DNA from: Acinetobacter sp. A47
Lineage (GTDB): Bacteria > Pseudomonadota > Gammaproteobacteria > Pseudomonadales > Moraxellaceae
Direction of reading: 5' to 3'
NCBI RefSeq assembly: GCF_000805455.1
Contig: NZ_JSUS01000064.1
Location: forward strand, 186,001 to 250,000
DNA length: 64,000 nucleotides
Shown: piece after piece, positions 25,711 through 34,876 of the stretch
Layout of the letters: every line of letters starts with the position of its first letter
How positions within the stretch are numbered: the stretch's first letter is position 1
Notes under the pieces: model-generated
Told to the model about the DNA's origin: nothing
What the model saw: only the letters and a program-made list of their open reading frames with translations
Databases searched by the model: none
Position numbers and translations under genes: made by a program

Positions 25711-26646
25711 ATGAGTATTTTAGTTATCGCTGATCACAACAACCAGACACTTAACGGTGCAACTTTAAACGTTGTTGCGGCAGCACAAAAAATCGGTGGT
25801 GATATTACTGTATTGGTTGCTGGTTCTGGCGCTCAGGCAGTTGCTGACGCTGCTGCCAAAGTTGCTGGTGTAAGCAAGGTGTTACTTGCTGACAATGCTG
25901 CTTATGCAAACCAGCTGGCTGAAAACGTTGCTGGCCTGGTTGCAGATATCGCGAAAGGTGGTTACAAATACGTTCTGGCAGCTTCTACTACCACAGGTAA
26001 GAACATTCTTCCACGTGTTGCTGCGCTTCTTGACGTAAGCATGATCACCGACATCATTGCTGTTGAATCTGCAAATACTTTCAAGCGTCCGATCTATGCG
26101 GGTAACGCGATTGCAACGGTTCAGTCTGATGAAGCAATCATCATTGGTACCGTTCGTGGTACTGCATTTGATGCAGTAGCTGCTGAAGGCGGTTCTGCAG
26201 CGGTTGAAACTGTTGCTGAAGCGAAAGATGCGGGTATTTCCAAATTCGTTAACGAAGAAATCGTGAAGCTTGATCGTCCAGAGTTAACAGCTGCACGTAT
26301 CGTTGTTTCTGGTGGTCGTGGTGTTGGTTCTGGTGAGAACTATCACAAAGTCCTTGATCCATTGGCTGACAAGCTTGGTGCTGCTCAAGGTGCTTCACGT
26401 GCGGCAGTTGATGCCGGCTTCGTACCAAACGATTTCCAGGTAGGTCAAACGGGTAAAATCGTTGCACCTGATCTTTACATGGCGATCGGTATCTCGGGTG
26501 CGATTCAGCACTTGGCAGGTATGAAAGATTCTAAAGTGATTGTTGCAATCAACAAAGATGAAGAAGCGCCAATCAACAGCGTTGCTGACTACTGGTTAGT
26601 GGGTGACTTGAACACTGTTGTGCCTGAATTGGTAAGCAAGCTGTAA
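25711..26646 (+). CDS. etfA: Electron transfer flavoprotein alpha subunit
   Basis: 311 residues. Carries the FAD of the heterodimer. The C-terminal FAD domain shows VSGGRGVGSGEN (about 200-211), GQTGKIVAPDLYMAIGISGA and VAINKDEEAPIN, which contact the cofactor. Preceded by AGAAGGA at good spacing and separated from etfB by 17 bases: a two-gene operon closed by a strong terminator. Confidence 0.97.
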   Translation: MSILVIADHNNQTLNGATLNVVAAAQKIGGDITVLVAGSGAQAVADAAAKVAGVSKVLLADNAAYANQLAENVAGLVADIAKGGYKYVLAASTTTGKNILPRVAALLDVSMITDIIAVESANTFKRPIYAGNAIATVQSDEAIIIGTVRGTAFDAVAAEGGSAAVETVAEAKDAGISKFVNEEIVKLDRPELTAARIVVSGGRGVGSGENYHKVLDPLADKLGAAQGASRAAVDAGFVPNDFQVGQTGKIVAPDLYMAIGISGAIQHLAGMKDSKVIVAINKDEEAPINSVADYWLVGDLNTVVPELVSKL

Positions 26647-26667
26647 TTTACAGTCTGCTACTTATTC

Positions 26668-26707
26668 AAAACGCCCTTGTGCTATACATTGCACAAGGGC
26701 GTTTTTT
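26668..26707 (+). terminator. Terminator after etfBA
   Basis: AAAACGCCCTTGTGC / GCACAAGGGCGTTTT, a 15-bp perfect stem with an 8-base loop and T-run. Confidence 0.95.
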
Positions 26708-26716
26708 ATTGGGTTA

Positions 26717-27562
26717 ATGATGAATATTGATTCTACCGCTGCGATAGAAGCACAGCATTTACATCACTCGCTGGTCAGCTTGGCACGTGCCGATCTGGCG
26801 CGTGATTACCTGTGTATCCGGGCGAAAAACCGGCATGGACTGTCAAATATTCAGGTGAATCAGTTGCACATGGGCATACTGTTGCATGGGCAGCAGCAAA
26901 TAAAGCTGCATAAGCAGCAAATAAGTTTGAGTGCGGGCGATCTGTTTATGATCAAGCCCGATACTGTGGCCGATACCGTCAGTATTCCAGACCCGGCTAC
27001 AGGTGAGTTTTTGTCGATTCTGGTACCGCTGTGTGAAGAGGTGATTCAGGCTGCCCAGATGATCTGGGCGAAACCGGTTACCGATAAAACTGCTACTATC
27101 CTCCGGTTTCCGATGGATGATTTTGCGCCGCATTTGCTGGGGTGGCAAGCGGCCCTGTTGGAGCAGGATCTGGTAAAAGCGCGTTTATGTATCGCGGCAA
27201 TACTGGTGCAACTATGTCAGCAGCAGTGCTCGGATATCCTTATTGTGCCTCCTGTCAAACTCGCCAGACAGATTTATCAGTGGGTGCAGGAGCATCCACA
27301 ATATCCATGGCAATCCAGTGAAATTGAAGCACGCCTGGGCTTAAGTAGTGCCACATTACGCCGTAAACTCAGTCTGGAACACACCAGTTTGAGGGAAATC
27401 ATCACTCATGCACGTCTCGCCTATGCTTTGGAGTTGTTATATTCAAACAGGTTACCGCTGAAGACCATTGCTGCTAAATCCGGCTATCAATCGGTTGCGA
27501 CATTTCGCGAGCGGTTTATGCAACGTTATCAGGTTGATCCGGGTGTTTTATCGCTGTATTAA
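26717..27562 (+). CDS. AraC family transcriptional regulator
   Basis: 281 residues. A cupin-like N-terminal ligand domain (to about 150) is followed by a C-terminal AraC DNA-binding domain. The first helix-turn-helix is around IEARLGLSSATLRRKLSLE and the second around LPLKTIAAKSGYQSVATFRE, with the usual FRERFMQRYQVDPG ending. It starts 10 bases after the etf terminator and is followed, 90 bases later on the same strand, by a secreted metallo-hydrolase that it may regulate. The effector is unknown. Confidence 0.88.
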   Translation: MMNIDSTAAIEAQHLHHSLVSLARADLARDYLCIRAKNRHGLSNIQVNQLHMGILLHGQQQIKLHKQQISLSAGDLFMIKPDTVADTVSIPDPATGEFLSILVPLCEEVIQAAQMIWAKPVTDKTATILRFPMDDFAPHLLGWQAALLEQDLVKARLCIAAILVQLCQQQCSDILIVPPVKLARQIYQWVQEHPQYPWQSSEIEARLGLSSATLRRKLSLEHTSLREIITHARLAYALELLYSNRLPLKTIAAKSGYQSVATFRERFMQRYQVDPGVLSLY

Positions 27563-27652
27563 GCTAAATTGAGCGATTCACGTCGATGTTTGAGCGATTT
27601 TGATCATCTGAAAGCGTTAGATTGAAAGCAGTCCAATATCGAGGTGATGCAG

Positions 27653-28612
27653 GTGAACTTGTTAAAACCCATCCTGATTGCGCTACTGTGCAGTGCGGCT
27701 ACGCTACATGCGGAACCGCAACCACAGCTAAAGCAGGTCGCGGGATATTTTTTACAGCCGGTTGGTAATCTGAAAGTGACGGCGCTGTTTGATGGTGAGC
27801 TTGGCTTGCCTCGCAGTGATTTGCTGGGAATCTCGTCGGAAAAAGCCGGACGGTTATTTGCAGAAAACTTTGTGCCTGTCGACGAGCACAATCAGATCGT
27901 GACCGATTTTTCGGCTTATCTGGTGCAAACCCCGACCCAGAATATTTTGATTGATGCAGGTACGGCCCAATGTTTTGGCCCGAGCTTGGGTCATGTTCCG
28001 GAAAACCTGAAAAAGGCAGGGCTACAACCCGAGCAGATCGATACGATTTTAATTACCCATGCCCATCCTGACCATTTATGTGGCATTAGCCTGAACGGTG
28101 AAATGCTTTATCCGAATGCCAAGGTCTACCTGGCCAAAGCCGATGTGGATTACTGGACGTCTGCCCAGAATGAGGCAAAGGCGGATGATTTCTTCAAACC
28201 ATTATTTAAGATGACCCGTGATGCATTAAAACCCTATCAGCAGGCAGGGCGGCTGGTTGCCTTTAGCAAAACTTCCTTTCATGTGCCAAATGTACAACTG
28301 ATCGCTACACAGGGTCATACGGCAGGCCATTCCTCTTATCTGGTAGATGGACAAAATGGACAGAAGTTTTTGGGACTGGGGGATGTGGTGCACTATGCTG
28401 CAGTGCAATTTTCCTATCCGGAAGCCAGTTATAAACCGGATACCGATTCCCATCGTGCCATTGCGGTACGTAAAGATATCTTTGAGCAGGCCTATCAAGC
28501 ACAGTGGTGGGTGGGGGCCGCGCATGTTGCTTTTCCCGGAATTGGCCATATCGGCAAGAATGCACAGGGCTATCAGTGGATACCTGCACAATATCGCCCC
28601 AACACTGAATGA
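27653..28612 (+). CDS. Secreted metallo-beta-lactamase-fold hydrolase
   Basis: About 319 residues with a signal peptide (LLKPILIALLCSAATLHA), so exported to the periplasm. Metal ligands of the MBL fold are complete: THAHPDH, GHTAGH, the bridging Asp in LGLGDVVH and the last His in AAHVAFPGIGHIG. The layout, GNLKVTALFDGELGLP at the start and AVQFSYPEA after the fourth motif, resembles the methyl parathion hydrolase/OPHC2 branch as I remember it. Members also hydrolyse lactones or esters, and the natural substrate is unknown. Starts GTG 27644, ATG 27647 and GTG 27653 are all in frame; the last has GAGGTG at proper spacing. Confidence 0.85.
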   Translation: MNLLKPILIALLCSAATLHAEPQPQLKQVAGYFLQPVGNLKVTALFDGELGLPRSDLLGISSEKAGRLFAENFVPVDEHNQIVTDFSAYLVQTPTQNILIDAGTAQCFGPSLGHVPENLKKAGLQPEQIDTILITHAHPDHLCGISLNGEMLYPNAKVYLAKADVDYWTSAQNEAKADDFFKPLFKMTRDALKPYQQAGRLVAFSKTSFHVPNVQLIATQGHTAGHSSYLVDGQNGQKFLGLGDVVHYAAVQFSYPEASYKPDTDSHRAIAVRKDIFEQAYQAQWWVGAAHVAFPGIGHIGKNAQGYQWIPAQYRPNTE

Positions 28613-28811
28613 CAGAGGCCTGTTTAAGGAAAAAAAGAGGCGCATGTTTTTTCTGGAGGAAGTGCTACTTGCAAGTCTTTGCTTCTGATTCGCAATTCAA
28701 AACGTGCTGCAACACAGCGTTACCTGTATGGAACGCTGTTTTTATAATTTAATTTATTGATTTTTATTAGCTTCATATAAAAACCGGCTTATGGTTAATT
28801 CCAATCAGTGT

Positions 28812-28837
28812 AAAAGTGTACTCGTCAGTACACTTTT
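28812..28837. promoter_or_regulatory. 11-bp perfect palindrome before the next membrane protein gene
   Basis: AAAAGTGTACT-CGTC-AGTACACTTTT lies 38 bases before the start at 28876 and about 200 bases after the hydrolase. It could be a terminator of the upstream gene (a T-rich tract follows) or an operator. Confidence 0.5.
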
Positions 28838-28875
28838 GTTAGACTTTTATTTTCGCTGGTTTTTTTTGTTGAATA

Positions 28876-29538
28876 ATGAAGTTTGATTTTCGTTTAAATG
28901 GCGCGGTAGTCGCCTTATTCTCCCTTTTATCTCTCACTGTTGTTCTGGCTATTACGCAAAGTGCTGTTCTGCTGACATGGAATGTCCATGTTGTGGAAGC
29001 CTTTCAGGCAATTTTATTATTTATATGCGTTCCGTTTACCTGGTTTTATGTCAGGCCCGATACTTTAACCGAACAGAAGAAATGGTTCTGGTTGTGGGCC
29101 ATGGCATGGTGGTTGATGTTCTTTGGGCGAAGTATCAGTTGGGGCCGTGATTTTTTTCCTGAAGTGCCGCATTTTTATTATCGGATCATTTCAATTTTTG
29201 TGATTGCACCGGTGGTTCTGATGCTGTTTTCTCCTCATTTAAGGGCTGAAATCGAGCATAAGTGGAAACAGGTCAGGTTGCCGTTCTGGTATTTGCTGAT
29301 TGCCGTTTTGTCGCTGTTTTTCGCCGATAGTGTCGAGCATCATCGTTTTATAGATACCTGGTTATATGGTTATGCTGCAAATCAGGATATCGTGGAAGAG
29401 TTATATGAAAACCCCTTTATCCTTGCGCTATTCTGTGCTGCTTTTTATTTTATGCGGCAGGATCGGGTGACTCAGCAAGATAAGCTTATGCTGGCTATGG
29501 AGGCAGAGTTTTCTCCCAAGCCCTACCAGTCAAAATAG
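28876..29538 (+). CDS. Integral membrane protein of unknown function, 220 aa
   Basis: Not recognised. About six membrane segments: residues about 10-30 (VVALFSLLSLTVVLAITQ), 38-58, 70-85 (WFWLWAMAWWLMFF), 102-120, 138-150 (WYLLIAVLSLFF) and 180-193. Between segments 5 and 6 is an acidic, His-rich stretch SVEHHRFIDTWLYGY followed by DIVEELYE. The C-terminus is hydrophilic. No signal peptide is separable from TM1. Free-standing, with the palindrome upstream. No enzyme or transporter motif is visible. Confidence 0.65.
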   Translation: MKFDFRLNGAVVALFSLLSLTVVLAITQSAVLLTWNVHVVEAFQAILLFICVPFTWFYVRPDTLTEQKKWFWLWAMAWWLMFFGRSISWGRDFFPEVPHFYYRIISIFVIAPVVLMLFSPHLRAEIEHKWKQVRLPFWYLLIAVLSLFFADSVEHHRFIDTWLYGYAANQDIVEELYENPFILALFCAAFYFMRQDRVTQQDKLMLAMEAEFSPKPYQSK

Positions 29539-29878
29539 AGACTTTTTAAACGGATTGGCTGGAGAGGGAAGCGATATGGAATTGTGCTGGATCAGCTACT
29601 TTTGCAACAGGGTTTGCTGTTTTTTTATCCAAAGTCGTTAGTAAAGTATTTTGATCGGCGCTTTTCTGTTTTTAATAATTTTAAGTCATTCATTTATATA
29701 TTCTTTTTATTGTAAAAAAATGCTATTTTTGCAGGCTTAAACTTACCGCTATTTCCTCCTTTATGCTATAATTTTCCGCTGTATTTTTTATTTTTAGTTC
29801 AAGTTTCTGAGCTGAATATTTGCAAGTTTTAAGACATAAAAACAGGTACAACTCTCTACCTGTAAACAAGGAGTATGC
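29539..29878 (+). other. gyrA upstream region
   Basis: 340 very AT-rich bases. It contains the extended -10 candidate described below and the GGAG ribosome site before gyrA. No gene is supported. Confidence 0.55.
29743..29772 (+). promoter_or_regulatory. Candidate gyrA promoter
   Basis: TATGCTATAAT (29762-29772) is a consensus -10 with an extended TGn element. A weak -35, TTACCG, lies 18 bases upstream. It is about 107 bases from the gyrA ATG. Confidence 0.5.
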
Positions 29879-32608
29879 ATGAGCGTATCGGAAATCAGAC
29901 CGATTGCCATTGAGGACGAACTCAAGCATTCATATCTAGATTACGCAATGAGCGTAATTGTATCTCGTGCATTGCCAGATGTGAGAGACGGTCTAAAACC
30001 TGTGCACCGTCGCGTATTGTATGCGATGCACGAATTGGGCAATGATTATAACAAAGCATACAAAAAGTCTGCTCGTGTTGTCGGTGACGTGATCGGTAAA
30101 TATCACCCGCATGGTGATAGCGCGGTATATGAAACAATCGTCCGTATGGCGCAGGACTTTAGCTTGCGCTACATGCTGGTGGATGGTCAGGGTAACTTCG
30201 GTTCGGTCGATGGGGATAGCGCCGCTGCAATGCGTTATACCGAAGTTCGTATGCAAAAGCTCACCCATGAAATTTTGGCCGATCTGGAAAAGGATACGGT
30301 AGACTGGGAAGACAACTACGACGGTTCCGAGCGTATTCCCCAGGTGATGCCAACGCGTATTCCAAACCTGCTGATCAATGGTACCACGGGTATTGCGGTC
30401 GGTATGGCGACCAATATGGCACCACACAACATGACCGAAGTGATTCATGCCTGTCTGGCCTATGCCAATAACCCGAATATCTCTGTAGAAGGGTTGATGG
30501 AGCACATTACCGGCCCAGATTTCCCTACAGGCGGTATTATTTATGGTAAATCAGGTATTGTAGATGCTTACCGTACCGGTAAAGGCCGCTTGCATATTCG
30601 TGGTAAATATCATTTTGAAGAAGACCAGAAAACAGGTCGTACCACCATCGTCTTTACCGAGATTCCTTATCAGGTCAACAAGGCGAAAACCATTGAGCGT
30701 ATTGCCGAGCTAGTCAAGGAAAAGAAACTGGAAGGCATTTCCGAGCTTCGTGACGAGTCCGATAAAGAAGGGATGCGTATCGCGATTGACTTGAAGCGTG
30801 GTGAAAATGCAGAGGTGGCAGTCAATAACCTGTTCTTGCACACCCAGCTGCAAAACTCGTTCAGTATTAACATGGTCTGCCTTGATAACGGCCAGCCGAA
30901 GTTAATGAACCTGAAAGATATTATCGCGGCATTTATCCGTCACCGTCAGGAAGTGGTGACTCGCCGTACCATGTTCGAATTGCGTAAGGCGCGTGAACGT
31001 GGCCATATCTTGGAAGGTTTGACCGTTGCCTTGGCCAATATCGATGCAATTATTGAAACCATCAAGACCTCTGCCAACCCGGCTGAAGCGCGTGAGCGTT
31101 TACAGGCAGGTGAGTGGGCCGGCGGTGGAGTGGTTGCCTTGCTGGAAAAAGCAGGTGCGATCTCTGTTCGTCCAGACGAGATTGAAGGTGAAGATCCGGC
31201 ACGTCCGTTTGGCTTGTCAGGTGATATCTATCGCTTGTCACCTACCCAGGTGGCTGCGATTCTGGAATTACGCTTACACCGTCTAACCGGTCTGGAACAA
31301 GACAAGTTACACGCTGAATATTCCGAAATTCTGGCCCAGATTGCCGAATTAACCGCTATTCTGAACGATTTCAACTTATTGATGAATGTCATTCGTGAAG
31401 AACTTGCATTGATCTTGCAGCAATATGGTGATGCACGCCGTACCGAAATCGTCGAGTCGGGTGTCGACTTCTGCCGTGAAGACCTGATCCCTGAAGAGCA
31501 GGTGGTATTGACAGTTTCACAAACCGGTTATGCGAAAACCCAGCCATTGTCTGATTATCAGGCACAACGCCGTGGTGGTCGTGGCAAGTCTGCAACCGCG
31601 ATGAAAGATGATGACATCATCCAGCATCTGATTGTGGCATCTAACCATGCAACCGTGTTGTGCTTCACCAATGTCGGTAAGGTTTACCGCTTGCGTGTGT
31701 TTGAAGTTCCGCAAGCCTCGCGTGGTGCCAAAGGCCGCCCAATCATCAATTTACTTCCGCTGGAAGCGAATGAAACAGTAACAGCGATCTTGCCGCTGAC
31801 CGAGTTCCCTGAAAACCATTATGTGTTTATGGCGACTGCATCCGGTACGGTAAAACGTGTTGAGCTCGAGCAATTCAGTAATGTCCGTTCAAACGGTTTA
31901 CGTGCCATTGAACTGAATGAAGAAGATACCCTGATCGGTGTGGCGATTACCGATGGTAACCAGCAGATCATGTTGTTCTCGAATGAAGGTAAGGCGATCC
32001 GTTTTGCTGAAACCGATGTGCGTGCCATGGGCCGTACTGCCAAAGGTGTGCGTGGTATGCGCGTCAGCTTTGCCAGCAACAGTATCGAGGCGGAAGACGC
32101 CGAGGTCGAAAATGATGATGGCGATGACCATGACGATTCATCAGATTCAAATGTCATCAGCCGTATTGTTTCACTTGTGGTTGTGCCTGAGACTGGTGAA
32201 GTGTTGTGTGCATGTGCCAACGGTTATGGTAAACGTACTCCGGTGGATGACTTCCCGACCAAGAAGCGTGGCGGTAAAGGTGTGATTGCCATCAAGACCA
32301 GCGAACGTAATGGTGAGCTTGTCGGCGCGGTATCGATTGATGAAACCAAGGAACTGATGCTGATTTCTGACGGCGGCACCTTGGTACGTACCCGTGCTGC
32401 TGAAGTGGCAACAACGGGCCGTAATGCGCAAGGTGTCCGTTTGATCCGTTTAAGCGATGCTGAAACCTTGGTGGGCGTGGTTTCGATTGAAGCTGTAGAA
32501 GATGACGAAGAGTTAGAAGCTATGGATGAAGTTGAAAATACCGAAACTGAAGCAGTGACTGCTGATGACGTAATCGTTGAACCAAAAGATGATGCGCCTG
32601 AAGCGTAA
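29879..32608 (+). CDS. gyrA: DNA gyrase subunit A
   Basis: A 909-residue breakage-reunion subunit of gyrase, which introduces negative supercoils. The catalytic Tyr is Tyr120 ([11 protein letters not shown]). The quinolone-resistance region reads [11 protein letters not shown] with Ser81 and Glu85 present, the unmutated form. The GyrA box [10 protein letters not shown] starts the C-terminal beta-pinwheel. At about residues 736-757 there is a very acidic insert ([20 protein letters not shown]), and the C-terminus is acidic too, making the protein longer than E. coli GyrA (875). GGAGTATGC precedes the ATG. Closed by a terminator. Confidence 0.98.
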   Translation: MSVSEIRPIAIEDELKHSYLDYAMSVIVSRALPDVRDGLKPVHRRVLYAMHELGNDYNKAYKKSARVVGDVIGKYHPHGDSAVYETIVRMAQDFSLRYMLVDGQGNFGSVDGDSAAAMRYTEVRMQKLTHEILADLEKDTVDWEDNYDGSERIPQVMPTRIPNLLINGTTGIAVGMATNMAPHNMTEVIHACLAYANNPNISVEGLMEHITGPDFPTGGIIYGKSGIVDAYRTGKGRLHIRGKYHFEEDQKTGRTTIVFTEIPYQVNKAKTIERIAELVKEKKLEGISELRDESDKEGMRIAIDLKRGENAEVAVNNLFLHTQLQNSFSINMVCLDNGQPKLMNLKDIIAAFIRHRQEVVTRRTMFELRKARERGHILEGLTVALANIDAIIETIKTSANPAEARERLQAGEWAGGGVVALLEKAGAISVRPDEIEGEDPARPFGLSGDIYRLSPTQVAAILELRLHRLTGLEQDKLHAEYSEILAQIAELTAILNDFNLLMNVIREELALILQQYGDARRTEIVESGVDFCREDLIPEEQVVLTVSQTGYAKTQPLSDYQAQRRGGRGKSATAMKDDDIIQHLIVASNHATVLCFTNVGKVYRLRVFEVPQASRGAKGRPIINLLPLEANETVTAILPLTEFPENHYVFMATASGTVKRVELEQFSNVRSNGLRAIELNEEDTLIGVAITDGNQQIMLFSNEGKAIRFAETDVRAMGRTAKGVRGMRVSFASNSIEAEDAEVENDDGDDHDDSSDSNVISRIVSLVVVPETGEVLCACANGYGKRTPVDDFPTKKRGGKGVIAIKTSERNGELVGAVSIDETKELMLISDGGTLVRTRAAEVATTGRNAQGVRLIRLSDAETLVGVVSIEAVEDDEELEAMDEVENTETEAVTADDVIVEPKDDAPEA

Positions 32609-32621
32609 TTATTGAGGTGAT

Positions 32622-32653
32622 AAAAAAGGAAGCTGTTTAGCTTCCTTTTTTTA
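32622..32653. terminator. Shared terminator of gyrA and the exporter operon
   Basis: AAAAAAGGAAGC / GCTTCCTTTTTT with a 6-base loop. The stop codon of the convergent permease gene (32637-32639) lies inside the hairpin. Confidence 0.9.
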
Positions 32654-33746
32654 TGGCGGGCATAATGACTAAACGGTAATAAGAAACCGCCAGTAACACT
32701 GCACCGACAGTGGCCAGATAAATCAGTTTTGGCACCACGATTGAGGTGGGTACGCCCATCTGGTTAAGCTGGACAAACATCTGAACCCCATGAGTTGAAG
32801 GAAAAATCCAGGCCAGCGCTTGCATCCAGTGGGGCATGGCTTCATGCGGCCAGGCTGTTCCTGTCAGCAAGAATAACGGCACTGAGGTGACCACAATCAA
32901 GTGTCCAACCCGTTCCGGCATATCGACCAGTGAACCGAGCAGCATGCCGAGGCCAATGACACAGCTGACATAGACCGGTACAGCCAGAAGCATGCCCCAG
33001 AAGTTACCACCATGTGGAAATTCATACAGCCAGAAAGTAAAGCCAAACAGATACAGGCAGCTTAAACAGCCTGTGGTAAAAATTGCAGCAAAGGTGGCCC
33101 AGAATTCAACCGGTTTGGCTGCCCAGCCTTGTTCACGATAACTGGCAATCAGCATGGCGAGGCCAAGCACAATGGTCTGGTGGATGATCAGGCTGGCGAC
33201 CGCCGGAAAGATATAACTGCCATAACCTGACAGGGTATTAAATAACGGAATCTGATGAATCGACAGCTCGGGTTCGAAAGAGGAGGCATTGCCGAATTTT
33301 TCTAAATGCTCTTTCAGGGTATATTCGATTGAACCGGCTAAGCCAACGCCGACTTCTTTGGTCCGAATAAAATACGCTGTACTCAGATATAGGCCAATTC
33401 CTCCCATTTCCCCGCGTTTCAAGCTGTTGCTGAGATTTTCAGGCAGCAACAGGATGCCTTCTGCCTTCTGGTTTTGCACCATGCGTTGCGCTTCCAGAAA
33501 GTTATCTGTGACAGTCGTGATCTTGATATGCGGGCTATTCGACGTTTGGCTAATGATTTTTGAGGTCAGTATGCTCTGTTCTTCATCCACAATCACAATC
33601 GGAATATCTTCGGCCGTTTGCGCTTTATAGGCGGTTGGGTAGAAGAAGCTATACAACAGTGTTGCTGCAATCAGGGTTGTAAATACCGAATTGTTGGCAA
33701 AAATATTTTTAAAGGTCTGCAGGTAGTAACCGAAAAATGACTTCAT
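32637..33746 (-). CDS. ABC-2 type permease of a tripartite exporter
   Basis: 369 residues. One N-terminal membrane segment (about 20-36), a long periplasmic domain (about 40-175, starting IPIVIVDEEQSILTSKIISQ) and five or six C-terminal segments from about 180 on. This is the YhhJ/YbhR-like permease plan. LVDMPERVGHLIVVTSVPLF and LTGTAWPHEAMPHWMQAL are ABC-2 membrane domain features. It overlaps the upstream permease gene by 4 bases (ATGA), so it is the last gene of the operon. No ATPase domain is present in it or in the three partner genes. What it exports is unknown. Confidence 0.88.
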   Translation of the reverse strand: MKSFFGYYLQTFKNIFANNSVFTTLIAATLLYSFFYPTAYKAQTAEDIPIVIVDEEQSILTSKIISQTSNSPHIKITTVTDNFLEAQRMVQNQKAEGILLLPENLSNSLKRGEMGGIGLYLSTAYFIRTKEVGVGLAGSIEYTLKEHLEKFGNASSFEPELSIHQIPLFNTLSGYGSYIFPAVASLIIHQTIVLGLAMLIASYREQGWAAKPVEFWATFAAIFTTGCLSCLYLFGFTFWLYEFPHGGNFWGMLLAVPVYVSCVIGLGMLLGSLVDMPERVGHLIVVTSVPLFLLTGTAWPHEAMPHWMQALAWIFPSTHGVQMFVQLNQMGVPTSIVVPKLIYLATVGAVLLAVSYYRLVIMPAIKKGS

Positions 33747-34873
33747 GCGCTCAGCTCCTGAGTATTTTTCTTCAACAGACGGATGCTTAAAGCAAAGAAC
33801 AGGCCTGCAAAGATGACTAAAATCGCAAAAGGAACCATTGAGACATAGAGGTCACTGCCAATGATCCACTGCTCGGTTTGCAGTTTGGCATAAGGGGTAT
33901 AAGGGATAATCATCGACCAGAACTGGGTAAAGGCAGGCGCATTATTCAGGGGCAGGGTGATTCCTGAGAAGCTTGGTGAAGACCCGCCGTATAGTGCAAT
34001 AAAACCAAAGGTTTTAGGCAGGTTCCGGGTGGCAAGTACCACGGTGCTGCTGATCACGGAATAGGAAAAATACAGTAAAAATTGCGCCACCAGGATCAGC
34101 GTGAGTGAACCTGCAATAAAGTAACCGCGAATCTCTGCCAGCCAGAACATCCAGCACCAGGTCCAGGCACAAAAGATCAGGACATAGAGCAGGATTTTAC
34201 CAAGCAGACTGGACATGACCTTTTGCGGCTTCACCCATTCACCTACGGTTTTGCGCTTGAATTCTTGTCCTATGGCAAAGGCCACACAGCAACATAGCAA
34301 CAGATGCAGCACAGCCGGTACCATAAATGGCTCAAGAAATAACTCATAACTCATACTTGGATTGTACAAGGTGGAAATCTTGATATGCGGGGTGGGCATG
34401 TCCAGATAGGGAATGGTATTGGACAGATAGCTTTGCCCCATATATTCCGCCATGCCATTTAAGGTACTGATGAGCATGGCCGAAGAGATGGTATTGCCGA
34501 TACTAAAAAAAGACTGGTTATAGGCGATACTGATCTGTGCATCCTGGGCTTTGACCAGACGTTGTTCAGCCCCGTCGGGAATCATGACAAATCCCCAGGC
34601 TTCGGTTTTATTGATCAGGCGTTCGGCTTCGTCCTGACTGGAGGTAATCGTCTTTATATGCAGGGTATGGTTTAAACTCAAGGCGCGTATGACCTTGCGG
34701 CTCATTTCACTCTGGTCCTGGTCAATCACCACAATCGGCAAATGTTCGGCCTTACCTGCCGAGAACATACTGCCAAACAGCAAGATCACCAGCAAAGGGG
34801 CAATGACCGCCATAAACAGATCGACTTTATGGCGTTTCAGATAGCGCAACTCCCGAAGCATGGTCGCAAACAT
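33743..34873 (-). CDS. ABC-2 type permease of a tripartite exporter
   Basis: 376 residues, a homologue of the following gene with the same plan. TM1 is IAPLLVILLFGSMF, then a periplasmic domain from LPIVVIDQDQSEMSRKVI to about 180, then six hydrophobic segments, with GGSSPSFSGITLPLNN before the last ones. The pair probably forms a heterodimer in the inner membrane. It starts 3 bases after the HlyD-type gene. In E. coli such permeases (YbhS/YbhR, YhhJ) work with a dedicated ATPase (YbhF, RbbA), but none is encoded beside this pair. Confidence 0.88.
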   Translation of the reverse strand: MFATMLRELRYLKRHKVDLFMAVIAPLLVILLFGSMFSAGKAEHLPIVVIDQDQSEMSRKVIRALSLNHTLHIKTITSSQDEAERLINKTEAWGFVMIPDGAEQRLVKAQDAQISIAYNQSFFSIGNTISSAMLISTLNGMAEYMGQSYLSNTIPYLDMPTPHIKISTLYNPSMSYELFLEPFMVPAVLHLLLCCCVAFAIGQEFKRKTVGEWVKPQKVMSSLLGKILLYVLIFCAWTWCWMFWLAEIRGYFIAGSLTLILVAQFLLYFSYSVISSTVVLATRNLPKTFGFIALYGGSSPSFSGITLPLNNAPAFTQFWSMIIPYTPYAKLQTEQWIIGSDLYVSMVPFAILVIFAGLFFALSIRLLKKNTQELSA

Positions 34874-34876
34874 CGG

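Noticed and set aside
29993..30505. Long minus-strand frame inside gyrA
   Set aside because: Antisense shadow of a strongly conserved gene, with no ribosome site or known family.
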